Of a stretch of 64,000 bases of DNA, positions 38,301 through 49,861 are shown in pieces. How positions within the stretch are numbered: position 1 is the first letter of the stretch; each line of letters begins with the position of its first letter. Source of the stretch: Alligator mississippiensis. Taxonomy: Eukaryota > Chordata > Crocodylia > Alligatoridae. Location: the NCBI RefSeq assembly GCF_030867095.1, contig NC_081831.1, positions 21,738,001-21,802,000 on the forward strand, in the 5' to 3' direction. Below the pieces are notes generated by a model. The model was not told where the DNA came from, did not search any database, and worked only from the letters and a program-made list of their open reading frames with translations. Both the position numbers and the translations under genes were made by a program.

Positions 38301-41300
38301 AGCACTGTCAGATGGACAATCCAATCTCTCCACTCCCATTTCTGTGGTTATCCAGGACAAAGTACTATAGTCCAGGCCCTGGAAGGTTTATAGCATAATG
38401 CTTAAAGATAGGAGAAGGAAAAGAAAGACTTTGGAGGAGTGATAAGACTCATGGCAGAATGTGTGAGGTGGATAGCAGGGAAATGTCAGAAGAGAGGTCT
38501 GCATCTAGAAATAACCCCTGTTCAAAACAATTGCTCATCTGCTTCAGGCTGCAGAGACAACACTGGTCTGCTGGCAGAGTTTTCAGTGTTCCTTACTGTG
38601 CATTTGTATTTTGTGCAATCATCCCAAAAGCGACTTGCTGAGAACTTCTTCCTGATCACCACAGTGAGACCATGGATAAGACACTGTCCAACTCCCATGA
38701 TGTTACCTGGAAGACCAAGAGAAGCAGGACATCAGTGCTGCTCTGAGTTTAATCACTTCAAAATGGATTCTTTTACAAGACTACTGGAGGGTCCTTGGCA
38801 ACACCTGGATCCACCTGAGAACTAAAACAGGCAGAACTAGCGTGACCCTTTGCCTCTGAAGAAAAAGCAGCCTACCTGCTGAATGGTAGAGGGGCAGGCA
38901 GTTGTACATGATGTCCTCAGGATGCATTCTGTAGGCGTAGTACCCAAAGGCAGCTATACGATAGTACCTAGAAGAACACGAAAAATGCTAAGGAAGTGAC
39001 ACAAATACAGCCTTGACCATCACTGGCTGAAGAGCAACTTCTGGGGGGAGCTTCTCATTAGTTTCTCACCTACTATGAACTACGATGGCAGCTTTCGGCA
39101 TCCCAGTTGTGCCAGAGGTGTAGATATAGAAGAGTCTATCTAAAGAAGAGAAAGCAGGTGTAGGGCAGATCATTCTCAGCTATTTCTGCGGACAAATCCC
39201 ATTTTGCCTACGGTACTTTCTTCTCATCAGTCTTTTGGCAAATCACGAGTGATGGCTGTGAGCTGGTGACAGCTCACGAGGCAGTAAGCTGATAGGGCTG
39301 GCATGGAAGCTGTCACAGCTGCAAGAGAGCACTCAGTCCCCAGGAGCTTCACCCACACAGGCAGGCAAAGGCACCTTCCTAAATCACTGAATTTACAATG
39401 CAGGGGCCTAAAGGCACACATTTTTCTTCTCTCTCCGAACTGCCTTGGAAATAGGTCAGCTGTCAGACTTAGACATTAATGGGAAGATGAATCTAGGGGA
39501 AAGGTCACTCCAACCTATGCCTGAGACAAGCAAGTAGCACAGAGCAAAGTTCCTGAGATTCTGAAGGGAATCCAGCAAGTCTGCATTCCAAGACATCGCA
39601 ATTCCCCCTGCTCATATACTAAGAGTTCCCCCTGTTCATATACTAAGAGTGACCGAAACAGAAGGAACACATTCACCAGTTCTAACACAGTTAATGGTCT
39701 CAAAAATATTACGTGAACTACTTCCAGTTCCAGTAGATATGAAATGCTGCCCAGCCAGCTCTCTCCTTCCTTCCCTCCTCTCTCCACAAAAAGAGGTTGA
39801 GCTATTTGTAAAACCTAAACCCCCGATGTAGGTATTACAGGAAAATAGGAGAATCTGAATCTAGGAAAATTTGTCTCCACTTTCCCAACAATACACAATT
39901 AATTGGCAAGCCTCTCTCCTGAGACTCAATTCTGGAAGATGTGCCCTCAAGTCTATTGACTTCAGCAGGAGTAAGGTGACAGAGCATTTCTTTGCAGAAA
40001 CTGCATCCCTGGTAGGGTGAGGTGGACCAAGGGTCTTTAAAAAAGTAACAGCCAGCTCACTTTTGTCAAAGCTCTGGAATGATTCTCAAGCAGGCATCTA
40101 CCACCGTGCAGTTCAGGTTCTTACATGCACAGGGAGATTTGTACTTCAAACACTACAATGCAAGGTCCTCTAAATTTGCCTCTAGATTTGGGTATTCAAA
40201 CACAAAGTTCTCAAATTGGAGTCTCACACATGCAACCAAAGAGAATAAGAATACCAAGAAATTTACCATCTAAACCTTTGGCTGGGATTTGATGCGGAGG
40301 AGATTTTGATGTGGCACTCAGAAGAGGATCAAGATGTTTCGTCTCCATGGGGACAGAGTCCGGGTTAAAGTCTCCAGAGCAGAACTTTGTCATGTTCTTG
40401 CCCAGCATCCCATTCACTTCAGATATTGCTGCAACATACAACATGTTCCATTGCAAAAGTACAATGGTCTAGGCCACATTAATAATACCACCAATACTAA
40501 GCGAGTGCTTTTATGTCTCAAAAGGCATCTACAATGCTCAGACCAAGAGACGCAAAGAGTATTTAAGAGACTATCCTAGTAACATCCAAATTACCACAAT
40601 TCCAACATCCTAGTTTCAACAGAAGACCTTCCTGGAAGTCTAGGCAAATTCATCTCTCCATCCACTTGTACCATGTATAGTGGTACAACATTAGCAATCT
40701 ACCAGAATTTCTATGGTATTAACATCAGTGAACCAGAGACTGCCTCAGCCAATTCTTGGAAGCAAGCAGTCTGGACTTGCTGAGCTAAAACACCTTTACT
40801 CCTTGTAATTGCTTAACAACCTCCTTAGCTAAAAATGGACTGGAAAGTACTTCCATCATCCTCATCTGATACATCATCCTGTTTCTTTCCATATACAGAA
40901 CATATAGACCGACCGAAAATCTTTGCCTTTTTTTACATCCTTCCTCAGGACTAAGAAAGAACTCCAGGAGGTGGTCCATAGTGCATGCAAACTCCTAAGT
41001 GACTCACCTGCAGACAGCTCTCCTCCAAAGATCACAGCTTTTGCACCTGAGGTTGTCACACAGTAAACCAGAGAATCAAGACGCAAATTGAAGTTGATAA
41101 GGGCTGCCTCAATGCCAACTTTTGCCATCCCCAGCCAGAGGCCCACATACTCAGGACGGCTCTCCATGAAGATGGCAATCACATCACCCAGCTGGTATCC
41201 CTGCTGGTAGAAGAAGTTAGCGACTGCGTTGGAATATTCATCCAGCCGCTTGAAAGTCCATTTCTCATCAGTGGCTTCATAGACCAGTGCCACTTTGTCA

Positions 41301-44300
41301 GGGTGCCTGCGGACAACATCCTGGAAGATCTTTGGAACAGTAGTTTTGGCTCGTTGATGCTTTCGCAACTCATATTTGACTCGTAACAGCACTGAGAGGC
41401 CACTGCAGCAAGGAGAAGAAAGTCAACTCTAGCAAAAAAACCAAAAACAAACAAACCAGCACCCCCCAAAAGGGTTTAACATACAGTCCAATACTGTCTG
41501 CCTAATATACAGGCTGATAACATTTGGCACAATTTTCTACCCTGCCATTTGGGCTAAAAACCTTCTACCTGTCACTAGGGTACACATGAAAGCTGTTTAC
41601 TGCAGTCAGGAAGCCTAAACCACCAAATTCAGGAGAATCTAAACTTTCAGTTAAATAAAAAGTTTCTTTTTGGCTGACACAGTTCAGCACTTACAGATAT
41701 AAGCATGGTCCTGAACTTCTACTGCTCCCAAAAAGCCTTCTCTTGAAGATTCAAAGTGCAAGTGGCTAGACTATATAGAATTATACAGCTTCTCTAGCAG
41801 TATGTGGACAAGCAAAGCAACAAGATGTTTTACTCTACTGGTGCTTGGAAATCTTTCCAGCAGGAAAAGGACTTATTCACATAGCAGTACTTAAGAAGCA
41901 AAGGGTCCATGATCCAACACTGAAGGGACTGGGAGAAAGGGGGAAAAAGGGAGGGAGGAGAACAAAGAGAAAAAAAAATCCTCCTTTCAGCAGGGACAAA
42001 GGCCTCCAAAGGAAATGGACATCTATTAGTTGCATGTAATACAAAAAGATGGCGTTTTAAAGTACAAACTGCAAATAGACCCATGTTAAAAATTCCATCC
42101 ACCTCCTCCATCCCACTATTTGGGCACTGCCTTCAATCTCACTCGCATCCATCTCTTCCATCTTTTGTATTAGCATCTAGCTAGCTGGCACCTGCTAAGG
42201 TTTTCATGCTTTAGTGCTGGAATCACACAGAGGCCAAGGGAACTGCAGCATTTACAATTCTGGATTTGACTTGGAAATCAAATTCCTAGTGCTAAGCTTT
42301 TAGCAACCCTGGATTTGGAGACTCGGCATGTTTTACCAAGGAATCAACGGATATGGTTAAATCCTGCCAGCCATTAAATATCCTCACAAAGTCAGGAAAC
42401 AAAATATTGCAAAATGCAGTAAGCAGGTCTCTTGGAAATAGATTATATCACAGTGTGAGGCCAAACTGCAAACCTCCTCTTTGCAGTTCTCTTTGGGGGA
42501 ACTAGGAAAGAAGATGCTTCCAACTGAGACAAGGCAACAGATACTAACTGACTTTGTACTAGACCAAGCCTTACTTGCCTTGACACACTTTGTAATGGCC
42601 CTGTGCTATTTTTTAAACGTTCATGCTCCCTCAGGATCAGCAGGTTACTTTAGGTATTTTCAGGACTCTAAAAAGGTTTAAAAAAAAAAAAGAGAGAGAG
42701 TTTCATCGTGTGACATCAACTCATAATGAGGTTTAACAGAACACAGCCAAAGGCTTCCAATATAAAAAATCGTACACAATTGTGAGCGAGTATGCTGTTC
42801 CTACTCAGAACAGAACCCTTCAGTGTATCGCTTTTCATATGCATCTTCTTTCCATTCACACCCCCATGCCACTCCTACCATGGGGTAGGAAGAGGCACTC
42901 TCTTGATGTTGCCAAATGAAAACTATGTGGGAAAGAGGACAAAATAATTTAGAAATTGCTGGAGGGAACAAACACAAGGAGAGTGCTTGCTAAAGATCAT
43001 CCAAAAGAACATGACTAGGAGTTAATAGATGATCAAGGGGAAAAACAGGTTGAATAACTGCAAAACAGAAAGATCTACTAGATTCTAAATAGGAATCCCA
43101 AGGAAAAGGGAACTGTGTTCACCTCTCTGGATACTCAGTATTAGAAAAAAAAGTACTGAAAATATGAGGAATAACCTTGCACTAACCAAGCAGAACAAAC
43201 TACATTTGACTTAACAGGTCTTTTCCACTTTTTCCAATTGCTATGATTATTTTAAAGCAGGCAGGCTTTAGCAGCTAAATGCATCTTGAAGCAGTTCACA
43301 CTTAAGAGTAACAAAATATTTCATCATCTGAAACATAACCATGGAGTACTCTACATTTGCCATGATTCTTTTGCTTTTTCTTACTTTTACAGATATGTGG
43401 TCTCTAATGGGAGATGTTTTATAATTTGTAATATGCAGATAAATACACCATCTTAGCACCAAGATCTCCTGATTTCCTGATGGCAGGAAGCTTGTGACAG
43501 TATTATTTCCATCAGACAGGAAAGAGTTGCAACATAGGTGTCTGGATAAATATCCAGAAACATGAAAGGTCATTTAATATCAGCTCTTAAAAACCCCTCA
43601 TGACTGAGTGCCAAAGACAGGAACCCTGGTCAGCAAAGCTCCAGGGAAGGGGGGAGGGTGCCATTTTAGAAACAACTTGCTGGCACTTTGTCAGGTTGAG
43701 CTGGCCTTTCATGGTGACCCTACACTGAGCTGTGCCAGAGACAGAACAGAAGAGCCTTTTCACTGGTTAGCTACACTTCTCAGATTCTTAAAGGGCTTTA
43801 TTCTCCTCACATTATTTTCTGCCATTATTCCTCACTTGCCACGCAATCAGGAGGAAACAGCCCTTCAAAGCACAGTGACAGCCACAGTAAAGCTAGGCAG
43901 TCTCTGGTGATCATAAGAGCCTTAAATCCTTTGGAACAAAGGGAACCCCTCACAGTAGCCTAAGAGACACAGAACTGAAATACTAAAAACAGAGTCCCAG
44001 GAGGTAAGACAGGCAGTAGACTCCAAGGTATTATATGCAATAAAAACATATAAAAAAACTATAATTTTAATATTGACCTACTGTAGTTTTCACTTTAGGA
44101 GGAACAATAACATGCTTCACTTCTGTAACAAGCTTTACTCACCCCTTGTTAAATTGCACAATGAGGCCATCTCCTTAGTGTAAGTTCTTATTCTGTGAAC
44201 CATAAATATTCAGCTGTTCCTACAAAAATTGCACCATTCAAACCACAATGTGTAATCAAAAGAGCTTTTGATTCAGAAAAAACCCTGACACCATTAAATT

Positions 44301-44742
44301 GGCACAAAGCCAGTTTACTATAACCTCTGATTCCATGCCCTTTCACACCATTTCTGAAATGTGAAATCTATCCCCCTTCCTGCTAAGTCTAAAACAGGTC
44401 CTGAAGACACATTCCCAACAGTCTAGGTTATAACCCCCTCCAGGGTTGTTAGTGCATGCTGTTGGAGCCGAAATAAACGCAGGTTCGTTTTTAGTGGTGA
44501 AAAGCTATTTTACAGAAACAAACGAAAAAAAAGCACATTATGGCACAAGAGGAAGGTCCACAAGGCAATACTTACAAGAGATCTCTCAGAGCAGTCTTAA
44601 AGATGATACGAAGAAACCTCCACCCTCCACTGCCAATGTAAATGCCCAGTGTAGCTGCCAGACTCCATGACCAGGGCACACCAAAAAATCTCATTAGCCC
44701 AAGAGAGCCCAGAGAAGCAGTATAAACCCCAACCATGCGCAT
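32326..44742 (-). CDS. SLC27A1: Long-chain fatty acid transport protein 1 (FATP1), 12 coding exons
   Basis: This membrane-associated very-long-chain acyl-CoA synthetase couples fatty-acid import to activation with CoA. Exons: 44742-44576, 41402-41008, 40428-40267, 39139-39070, 38967-38876, 38706-38597, 36577-36368, 36064-35938, 35686-35549, 34561-34397, 33414-33268 and 32483-32326. They sum to 1941 nt, or 646 aa, exactly the human length as I recall it, with all phases matched. An N-terminal hydrophobic segment ends [14 protein letters not shown]. The AMP-binding motif [14 protein letters not shown] is in exon 4, and [13 protein letters not shown] and [10 protein letters not shown] follow. 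A FATP motif lies near [20 protein letters not shown]. The ATG directly follows the exon 1 acceptor, and a second in-frame ATG is three codons in. A CpG-rich region near 45550-46150 probably holds a noncoding first exon with a donor at 45893. Confidence 0.96.
35045..35372. mobile_element. Short hAT-type MITE in SLC27A1 intron
   Basis: The left end CAGGGGTATCAAACATACAG and the right end GAGTTTGACACCCCTA are inverted repeats in the Charlie-like style. Flanking 8-mers CACTACCA and TGCTACTA share 5 of 8 bases, a decayed target duplication at best. The element is 328 bp and GC-rich inside, with no transposase frame. Confidence 0.6.
39599..39652. repeat. Two-copy 24-bp tandem repeat
   Basis: The unit TTCCCCCTGYTCATATACTAAGAG occurs twice head to tail in an SLC27A1 intron. 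The second copy differs by one base. It is a small local duplication with no evident function. Confidence 0.7.
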
Positions 44743-45059
44743 CTAAGGAGGGAGAGAGATTTCAGAATCATCAGAGCCAAGCAGTCAACTCTGACCCCTT
44801 CGTGACCACCAGCAACAGGCAAGAGTCACATCCTAGCACTACTGAAACCAGCAGGAGACACTGTTGTGCTCGCAGGACTCGCAGTTATAAAAAAAAAAGT
44901 TTAATGACTCTGTCAAAACAGCAAAGCACAGGGAACAGGACTCTTCCAAATTAATTTCTGCAACGTTCAGTAACACATTTGGATTTATGATTTTTCTAGC
45001 AATTGTACATGCCAAAATGTAAAACCACGAGTCAGACTTGAAGTAGTTCTCTAAACCAA

Positions 45060-45178
45060 CCACAGACTTCCTCAGCCTGAAGAAGGGCATTTGTACCTGA
45101 AAGCTTGCAAAGAAGAATTTTTCCAACTATTGTGGTTGGTCTAATAAAAAAGAGTGGATTTACCCAAAGAACCTGGTC
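45060..45178 (+). repeat. Dispersed repeat copy with hammerhead-like core
   Basis: It contains CTGAAGA (45077-45083), a possible short stem (AGG with CCT) and GAAA (45099-45102), followed by GCTTGCAAAG and then TTGGTCTAATAAAA. Related copies lie near 46490, 57222 and 58548. The layout recalls the hammerhead-bearing ends of Penelope-like elements, but the family is not certain. The copy is a fossil. Confidence 0.5.
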
Positions 45179-45220
45179 TGCCCTAGACAACGAGGAGGAG
45201 TTCTCAGACCCTGGACTAGG

Positions 45221-45456
45221 ATCATACACCGCGAGGGCTGGGTGAGACCTCAGGAGGGCACATCTAGTCCAACCCCCTGCTCAAAGCAGGATCAACCCCA
45301 ATTAGATAGTCCCAGCCAGGACTTTGTCCAGCCAGGCCTCAAAAACCTCCAAGGATGGAGATTCCCCCACCTCTCTGGGTAACCTGCTCCAGTGTTTTAC
45401 CACCCTCCTGTGGGAGTTTTTCCCAATATCCAACCTAAACCTCCCTGGCTGCTACT
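45221..45456 (-). mobile_element. CR1-type LINE 3' fragment
   Basis: It contains TGAGACCTCAGGAGGGCACA, CATCTAGTCCAACCCC, CTGCTCAAAGCAGGATC and CAAAAACCTCCAAGGATGGA in the same order as the copy at 11946-12465. It is 5'-truncated and noncoding, and lies between the SLC27A1 start and its CpG promoter. Confidence 0.88.
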
Positions 45457-45549
45457 GGAGAGGACACCGACCGGGCTGATCGCTGTGACTAGAGCACCAC
45501 GACAAGCCCCAATCCCTCGCTTTGTTTTCAGCAGTTCGTGAGAAACAGG

Positions 45550-46140
45550 TCGCAGGTGTGGATATGGGGCCGGGCCGGGAAGGGGAAGCATCCCCCGGGG
45601 CTGCACGGGACCAGGCACCGTCTGCCTTAGATGCACCGCGGCGTAGGTGAGCTCTGCAGCCCCTCCGGCTGCTGCATTTGTCCCGAGAGACCCAGCCGGT
45701 CGCTCGGCGGCCCCTGCCCCTTATCCCGGGACAAGCCCCCAGCAGGTCCGCAGGGAAAGCCGCGCTCCCAGCCTGACCCCGCGGAGAGCGAAGGCGGTAG
45801 GCGCCCGGCACCAGGGCGACGTGTGCACGCACCGACCCCGGGCCAAGGGCAGCGGCAGCTCCCCGTGCGCCTTGGCCCCCGCCCGCCGCTACCTTGTCAG
45901 CTGCAGAGCGTTCTGCGCGCGGGCCGCCCACCCCGGAAGTAGCGTCAGGCAGGGGGCGGGCCGAGCAGGCTCCGCCTCCCGCCGGGGCTGGGACCAGCGA
46001 GAACGCCAGGCCAGACAGGCCGGAGCATAGAGAGTCTGAGGCTAGAACGGCCGCGCTCGGGTCCGCCCGCAGGAGGCGGTGTGGAGCCGTGGGCCGGGTC
46101 CTGAGGCGGAAGTAGGCGGAGCTGTTGGTAGAGTGAGGGG
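45550..46140. promoter_or_regulatory. CpG-rich promoter of SLC27A1
   Basis: CpG density is high. On the minus strand CTGACAAG|GTAGCGG gives a splice donor with the exon ending at 45893, suggesting a noncoding first exon upstream of the ATG exon (44742). The motif ACTTCCGGGG (ETS-like, GGAA on the plus strand) sits nearby. Placement is inferred. Confidence 0.6.
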
Positions 46141-46165
46141 GTGTGGTTTAGTGGACCCACTAGAC

Positions 46166-46469
46166 CAGGGGTCCGCAACCCCCGGCACGCCTGCTGAGCG
46201 TGGTGGACAAGGGTATTTTGGTCGGCACACCACCGCCAGCCCGGGCTCTAAGCAGCTGCTGCCAGCCACGGAGCCCAGGCTGCTCCCAGCAGGTGGCTGA
46301 GAGGCTGTAAGCCCCGCTGCAAGTGGACCCGGCTCTGTGGGCTGGCTGCAGCCGGGAGGCTGCAAACAGCTGCTCCGGGCTCGGACGTGTTGGCACTCCC
46401 GCACCTTCTCAGGTAGACAGTGTGGGTTTTTTCAGCAGCACTCCAGCCAAAAATCATTGCCTACCCCTG
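46166..46469. mobile_element. Short hAT-type element upstream of SLC27A1
   Basis: The left end CAGGGGTCCGCAACCCC and the right end ATCATTGCCTACCCCTG are inverted repeats. Flanks CACTAGAC (46158-46165) and CACTGGAC (46470-46477) are an 8-bp target duplication with one mismatch. It is 304 bp and noncoding, adjoining the CpG promoter. Confidence 0.82.
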
Positions 46470-46489
46470 CACTGGACCGTTGCAAAAAA

Positions 46490-46675
46490 ATGTCCTTATT
46501 TGCAAGCTTTTGGGCTCGTGTGCCCTTCTTCAGGTAAAGGAGAATGCAAAGTTTAACACTCTTTGCATGCCTGGGGAAGGGCGCGTGAGCCTGAAAGCTT
46601 ACAAATACTTTTTTTTTTTTTTTGGCAACTATCTAGCAGGTCTAATAAAAGATATTTCCTCTACCAGGAGTTGTG
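46490..46675. repeat. Hammerhead-like repeat, two copies in opposite directions
   Basis: Minus-strand CTGAAGA (plus TCTTCAG, 46527-46533) and plus-strand CTGGGGA...GAAA (about 46571-46596) face each other, followed by AGCAGGTCTAATAAAAGATAT. The arms resemble the copy at 45060. This is a fossil pair, with family uncertain. Confidence 0.45.
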
Positions 46676-48337
46676 ACTGCTTTTTGCAGTTGCAAAGTGT
46701 GTATCTGGCTGCCTTTCTGCCCTGGTGCAGCAGTGACATAAGAAACTATTGTGTGACATCACACCCTGTCCCATGTCTTTGCTTTCTTAGCATCACACTG
46801 ATCAATTGTGGATCTATGTACAACAATATTACAGATTCATGTCTTGATTTACTACTATATATGAATATTCTTTTATGTTGGTGGGCTCTATTTTTAATAT
46901 AATAGTTGTAGTTTGATTACTTTGTTCAAACTTATTTATATTATGGTTGTATGTGTGTTGTGTCATTTTCAGGAGCGTGGCATTTAGCCACAATTCTTAA
47001 TAAATGGAATTGAACTGGTGTCACACTGCGTTATCAGGAAGGTGTGATGCCACCACACCATGACGTCTTGCTGCATCCAGTCTAGGCACTGCTACGAAGC
47101 CCACAGTTCCCCTGGTTCTGTAGATGAGAAAAGGGCTTGCACCCGGGGCAACTGGTTTGAAAGCAGGTTCCCAGAGATGGCTGCATTTGTAGTGCAAGCA
47201 GTGCCAGAGTACTGTCTCTGGGACTTTCCTTCGGTCCCATGGGTATTACTGTGTTTCACAGCATGTATCGCTACCAAGTTAGCAAAAAAACAGGATTTAA
47301 ACAGGCTGCATCACTTGCTGCAGAGCTGTATGTTTGTGTACCTACTCAGTTCTTTGAAATAATTTTATAGGTAAAAGGGTCTGAGAGAATGTGCAACAAA
47401 TTAAAGCATTGACAACAACTCAAGTGTCCAGCTTGTATTATCTGGTCACATTCCCACATCTGCTTCTAAAAGACTTAGTGTTATAACATTTATGTTCAGA
47501 GAGGCTGTTTAGTCTTGGTTGCTAGGAACAGTTCATGCAAAATGAGCAGTGTATAGACAAGAAGCTCTTCAGGTTCCTGCTTCCTCTCTACTGGGTCACA
47601 AACTGTAAAATGGTTTCCAGCAGTTACTGAGCCCTTTGGATTTCCAGCAGCACTTTGCAAACTCCTACATCTTTTTTTTCTAATATATTCCTAAAGTATT
47701 TTTATGTCCTTATGCAACCCTGACTATTGTCTTCACTCCTTTCTGTTCAAAATTAAATTTGTTCCAAACAGATGATGCTGACCTTTCCCATAGTTCTGTT
47801 TCTACACGTTCATTTATGAGACATCTGGCATTATACCATCCTAATGAGAAAAAAAAAGTTTTATATTTCTGCAAGTCCCACATGTTTGATTCAGAGAAGC
47901 AATTTGAGAGGCACATACTCTGTGAGAAATACAACAACATCATTGAGCTGCATTCCATTGTTCTTGCATCCTTCAAGTAAACTATGATATGGTGGATGCA
48001 CCCCTCATTTGGGCACTATTCCGTGTAAGTTGTAGTATCTGTGAATATGTAGGAAGTATAATGTGTGTGCATTAAACAATGTTTCAAAATACTTATTTTG
48101 ATTTATCCATCAAACACTGGGTTGATTTTCCTGCCAAAGTTACTGGTATCACAAGAGCCTGAAGCACTCTGTTCTGCATTCCTTCCTCTGTATTAGGCTT
48201 ATCTGAACATGAGATTTTGCAGATCACTGTAAAAGAAGATTTTCCAGTAATTCAGGCTTCATTCCCCAGTATCCCCAGTTACAGAGTATATGTTGTAGCA
48301 AGGTTCCCATTCTCTCCTGCTTTTTGGCAATAATCAT

Positions 48338-49386
48338 CAATGTTCCCTCCAAGCTGTGCATGTGTACAGCCATGCACAATTAAAAATCTTGCCGCGCACT
48401 AACTTATTAATGCCATGCACCCGTCCAGAGAGGAGCTGGGTGCAGAGAGTGGTAGAGGCACCAGGGCTGGCGTGGGACATTTACCGGAGGTAAGCTCAAG
48501 CAGCGGCTTCTCCCCGAAGTGAGGTGGGGTTGGGGATGGGGGCTGGGGCTGGGCGAGTCCTTGCTCCCCAAGGCGAGGCGGGGACAGGGGCTGGAGCTCA
48601 GGGCTGGCGCTGGGCAACTACTCCCCTCCCCAGCCGTAGATCCTCCAAGAAAGGGAGAGAGAAGCTCTCTAAGACTAATAGCAGTTGCTCCTTGCAGACC
48701 AAATATGTCCCAAGTGTCTTCTCTGCAGCAGCTCCTCCATGGGTATCCCTGCCACCCCAAATTAAAATCATCTGAGATCAAAGAGAAGATTTGCTGTGCT
48801 GCAATCAGAGGCTCAAGTGAGGTTTGCATAATGCAGGTGGGGAGAGACTGCGGGACTCCAGGGATCTGCTGTGCTCCCCAGTCCCGACACCACGTGCCTC
48901 CTCGCTCCCCAAGGCAAGGCGAGGTGGAAGCTGGGGGCTTGTTCATTTAAGAATCACACAAAGTCAGTTATCTTCTCGCTCTCAAAATTGGGAAATAGTC
49001 CTGTTCCATGGAAACAGGGGTTAGCTGTATTTATGTCCATCCATCCATAACCTGCCATAACAAGGGAAAGGTGACCAGAAAAGACATTTGCACCCCACAC
49101 ACATTTCGCTTAATTAGATACATTTACGAAAATGTAAATGATCACACCTTTAAAAAAACATATGCATAGACTAAAATTATAAATGAAAATCTTGTATTAG
49201 CTTAGGTGAATACAGGAATACCACCGATAAGCTTCTGAATAGTAGCCAAGAGCAAATACTGCCTGAGAATACCAGCCATGCTTCTGAATAACAGCGTGCA
49301 CTGAAAGGAGGAGGTGGGACCAAAGTGGCATGCTCACAGACTGAAGCAGCGTGCTCACAGATTGCTACACCTTAGAGGGAACATTG
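48338..49386. mobile_element. Non-autonomous hAT-type element, 1.05 kb
   Basis: It is flanked by exact 8-bp duplications ATAATCAT (48330-48337 and 49387-49394). The left terminus is CAATGTTCCCTCCAAG and the right terminus is CTTAGAGGGAACATTG, which are near-perfect inverted repeats. No transposase frame was recognised. It sits about 0.5 kb upstream of the NXNL1 start. Confidence 0.88.
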
Positions 49387-49812
49387 ATAATCATCAGTGA
49401 ACCTGCTTTACCACCAGCAAATTATCAGAATTTGCTGAATACCTGTTATAGTTTATTAGCTATTCTGGATAGTTAAGCAGCAGCCGCTATATCAGTTTTA
49501 AAAGATTAAAGATGACTTTGCAGAGTTTGAGTCCTCAGTTTATTAATAGCTCGGTAGATGAAATACAACAGACAGATTATTGGATTTACTATAAACTCAA
49601 CCAACCCTTCAAACTAGTAGCAAGACTGAAGCATTATCTAAAGTTTTATGATGCAGACAACATACAGAAGGAAAGGTTCTAATGACAAACACCTGTAGGC
49701 AAACTTCATGAGCCACACAAAAAGACAGACTCTGAAGAAACTGCACAAGATTTCCTTCGCACTGAGTTTCCAAATACCAGAATGGAACTGTGCCTTGCAA
49801 AACCTCCAAAAT

Positions 49813-49825
49813 GGATTAATTATTT
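49813..49825. promoter_or_regulatory. Homeodomain-like sites upstream of NXNL1
   Basis: GGATTA (reverse of TAATCC, a CRX-type site) overlaps TTAATTA (a Q50 or VSX2-type core) within GGATTAATTATT, about 40 bp 5' of the ATG. Photoreceptor and retinal homeodomain factors are known to control this gene in mammals. The match is short, so chance is possible. Confidence 0.3.
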
Positions 49826-49861
49826 AACTAACAGTATCAACCTGAATGCCTAGGCTTAGCT

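Larger units (their letters stand above)
44743..49861. other. Upstream region between SLC27A1 and NXNL1
   Basis: The two genes diverge here. The stretch includes the SLC27A1 CpG promoter (about 45550-46140), a CR1 fragment, two hAT-type elements, dispersed hammerhead-like repeat copies and a NXNL1 promoter with homeodomain-like sites. No other gene is seen. Confidence 0.55.

Noticed and set aside
45452-46404. Open frames near the SLC27A1 promoter
   Set aside because: They are GC-driven frames in a CpG island and a hAT insertion. No conserved words were seen.
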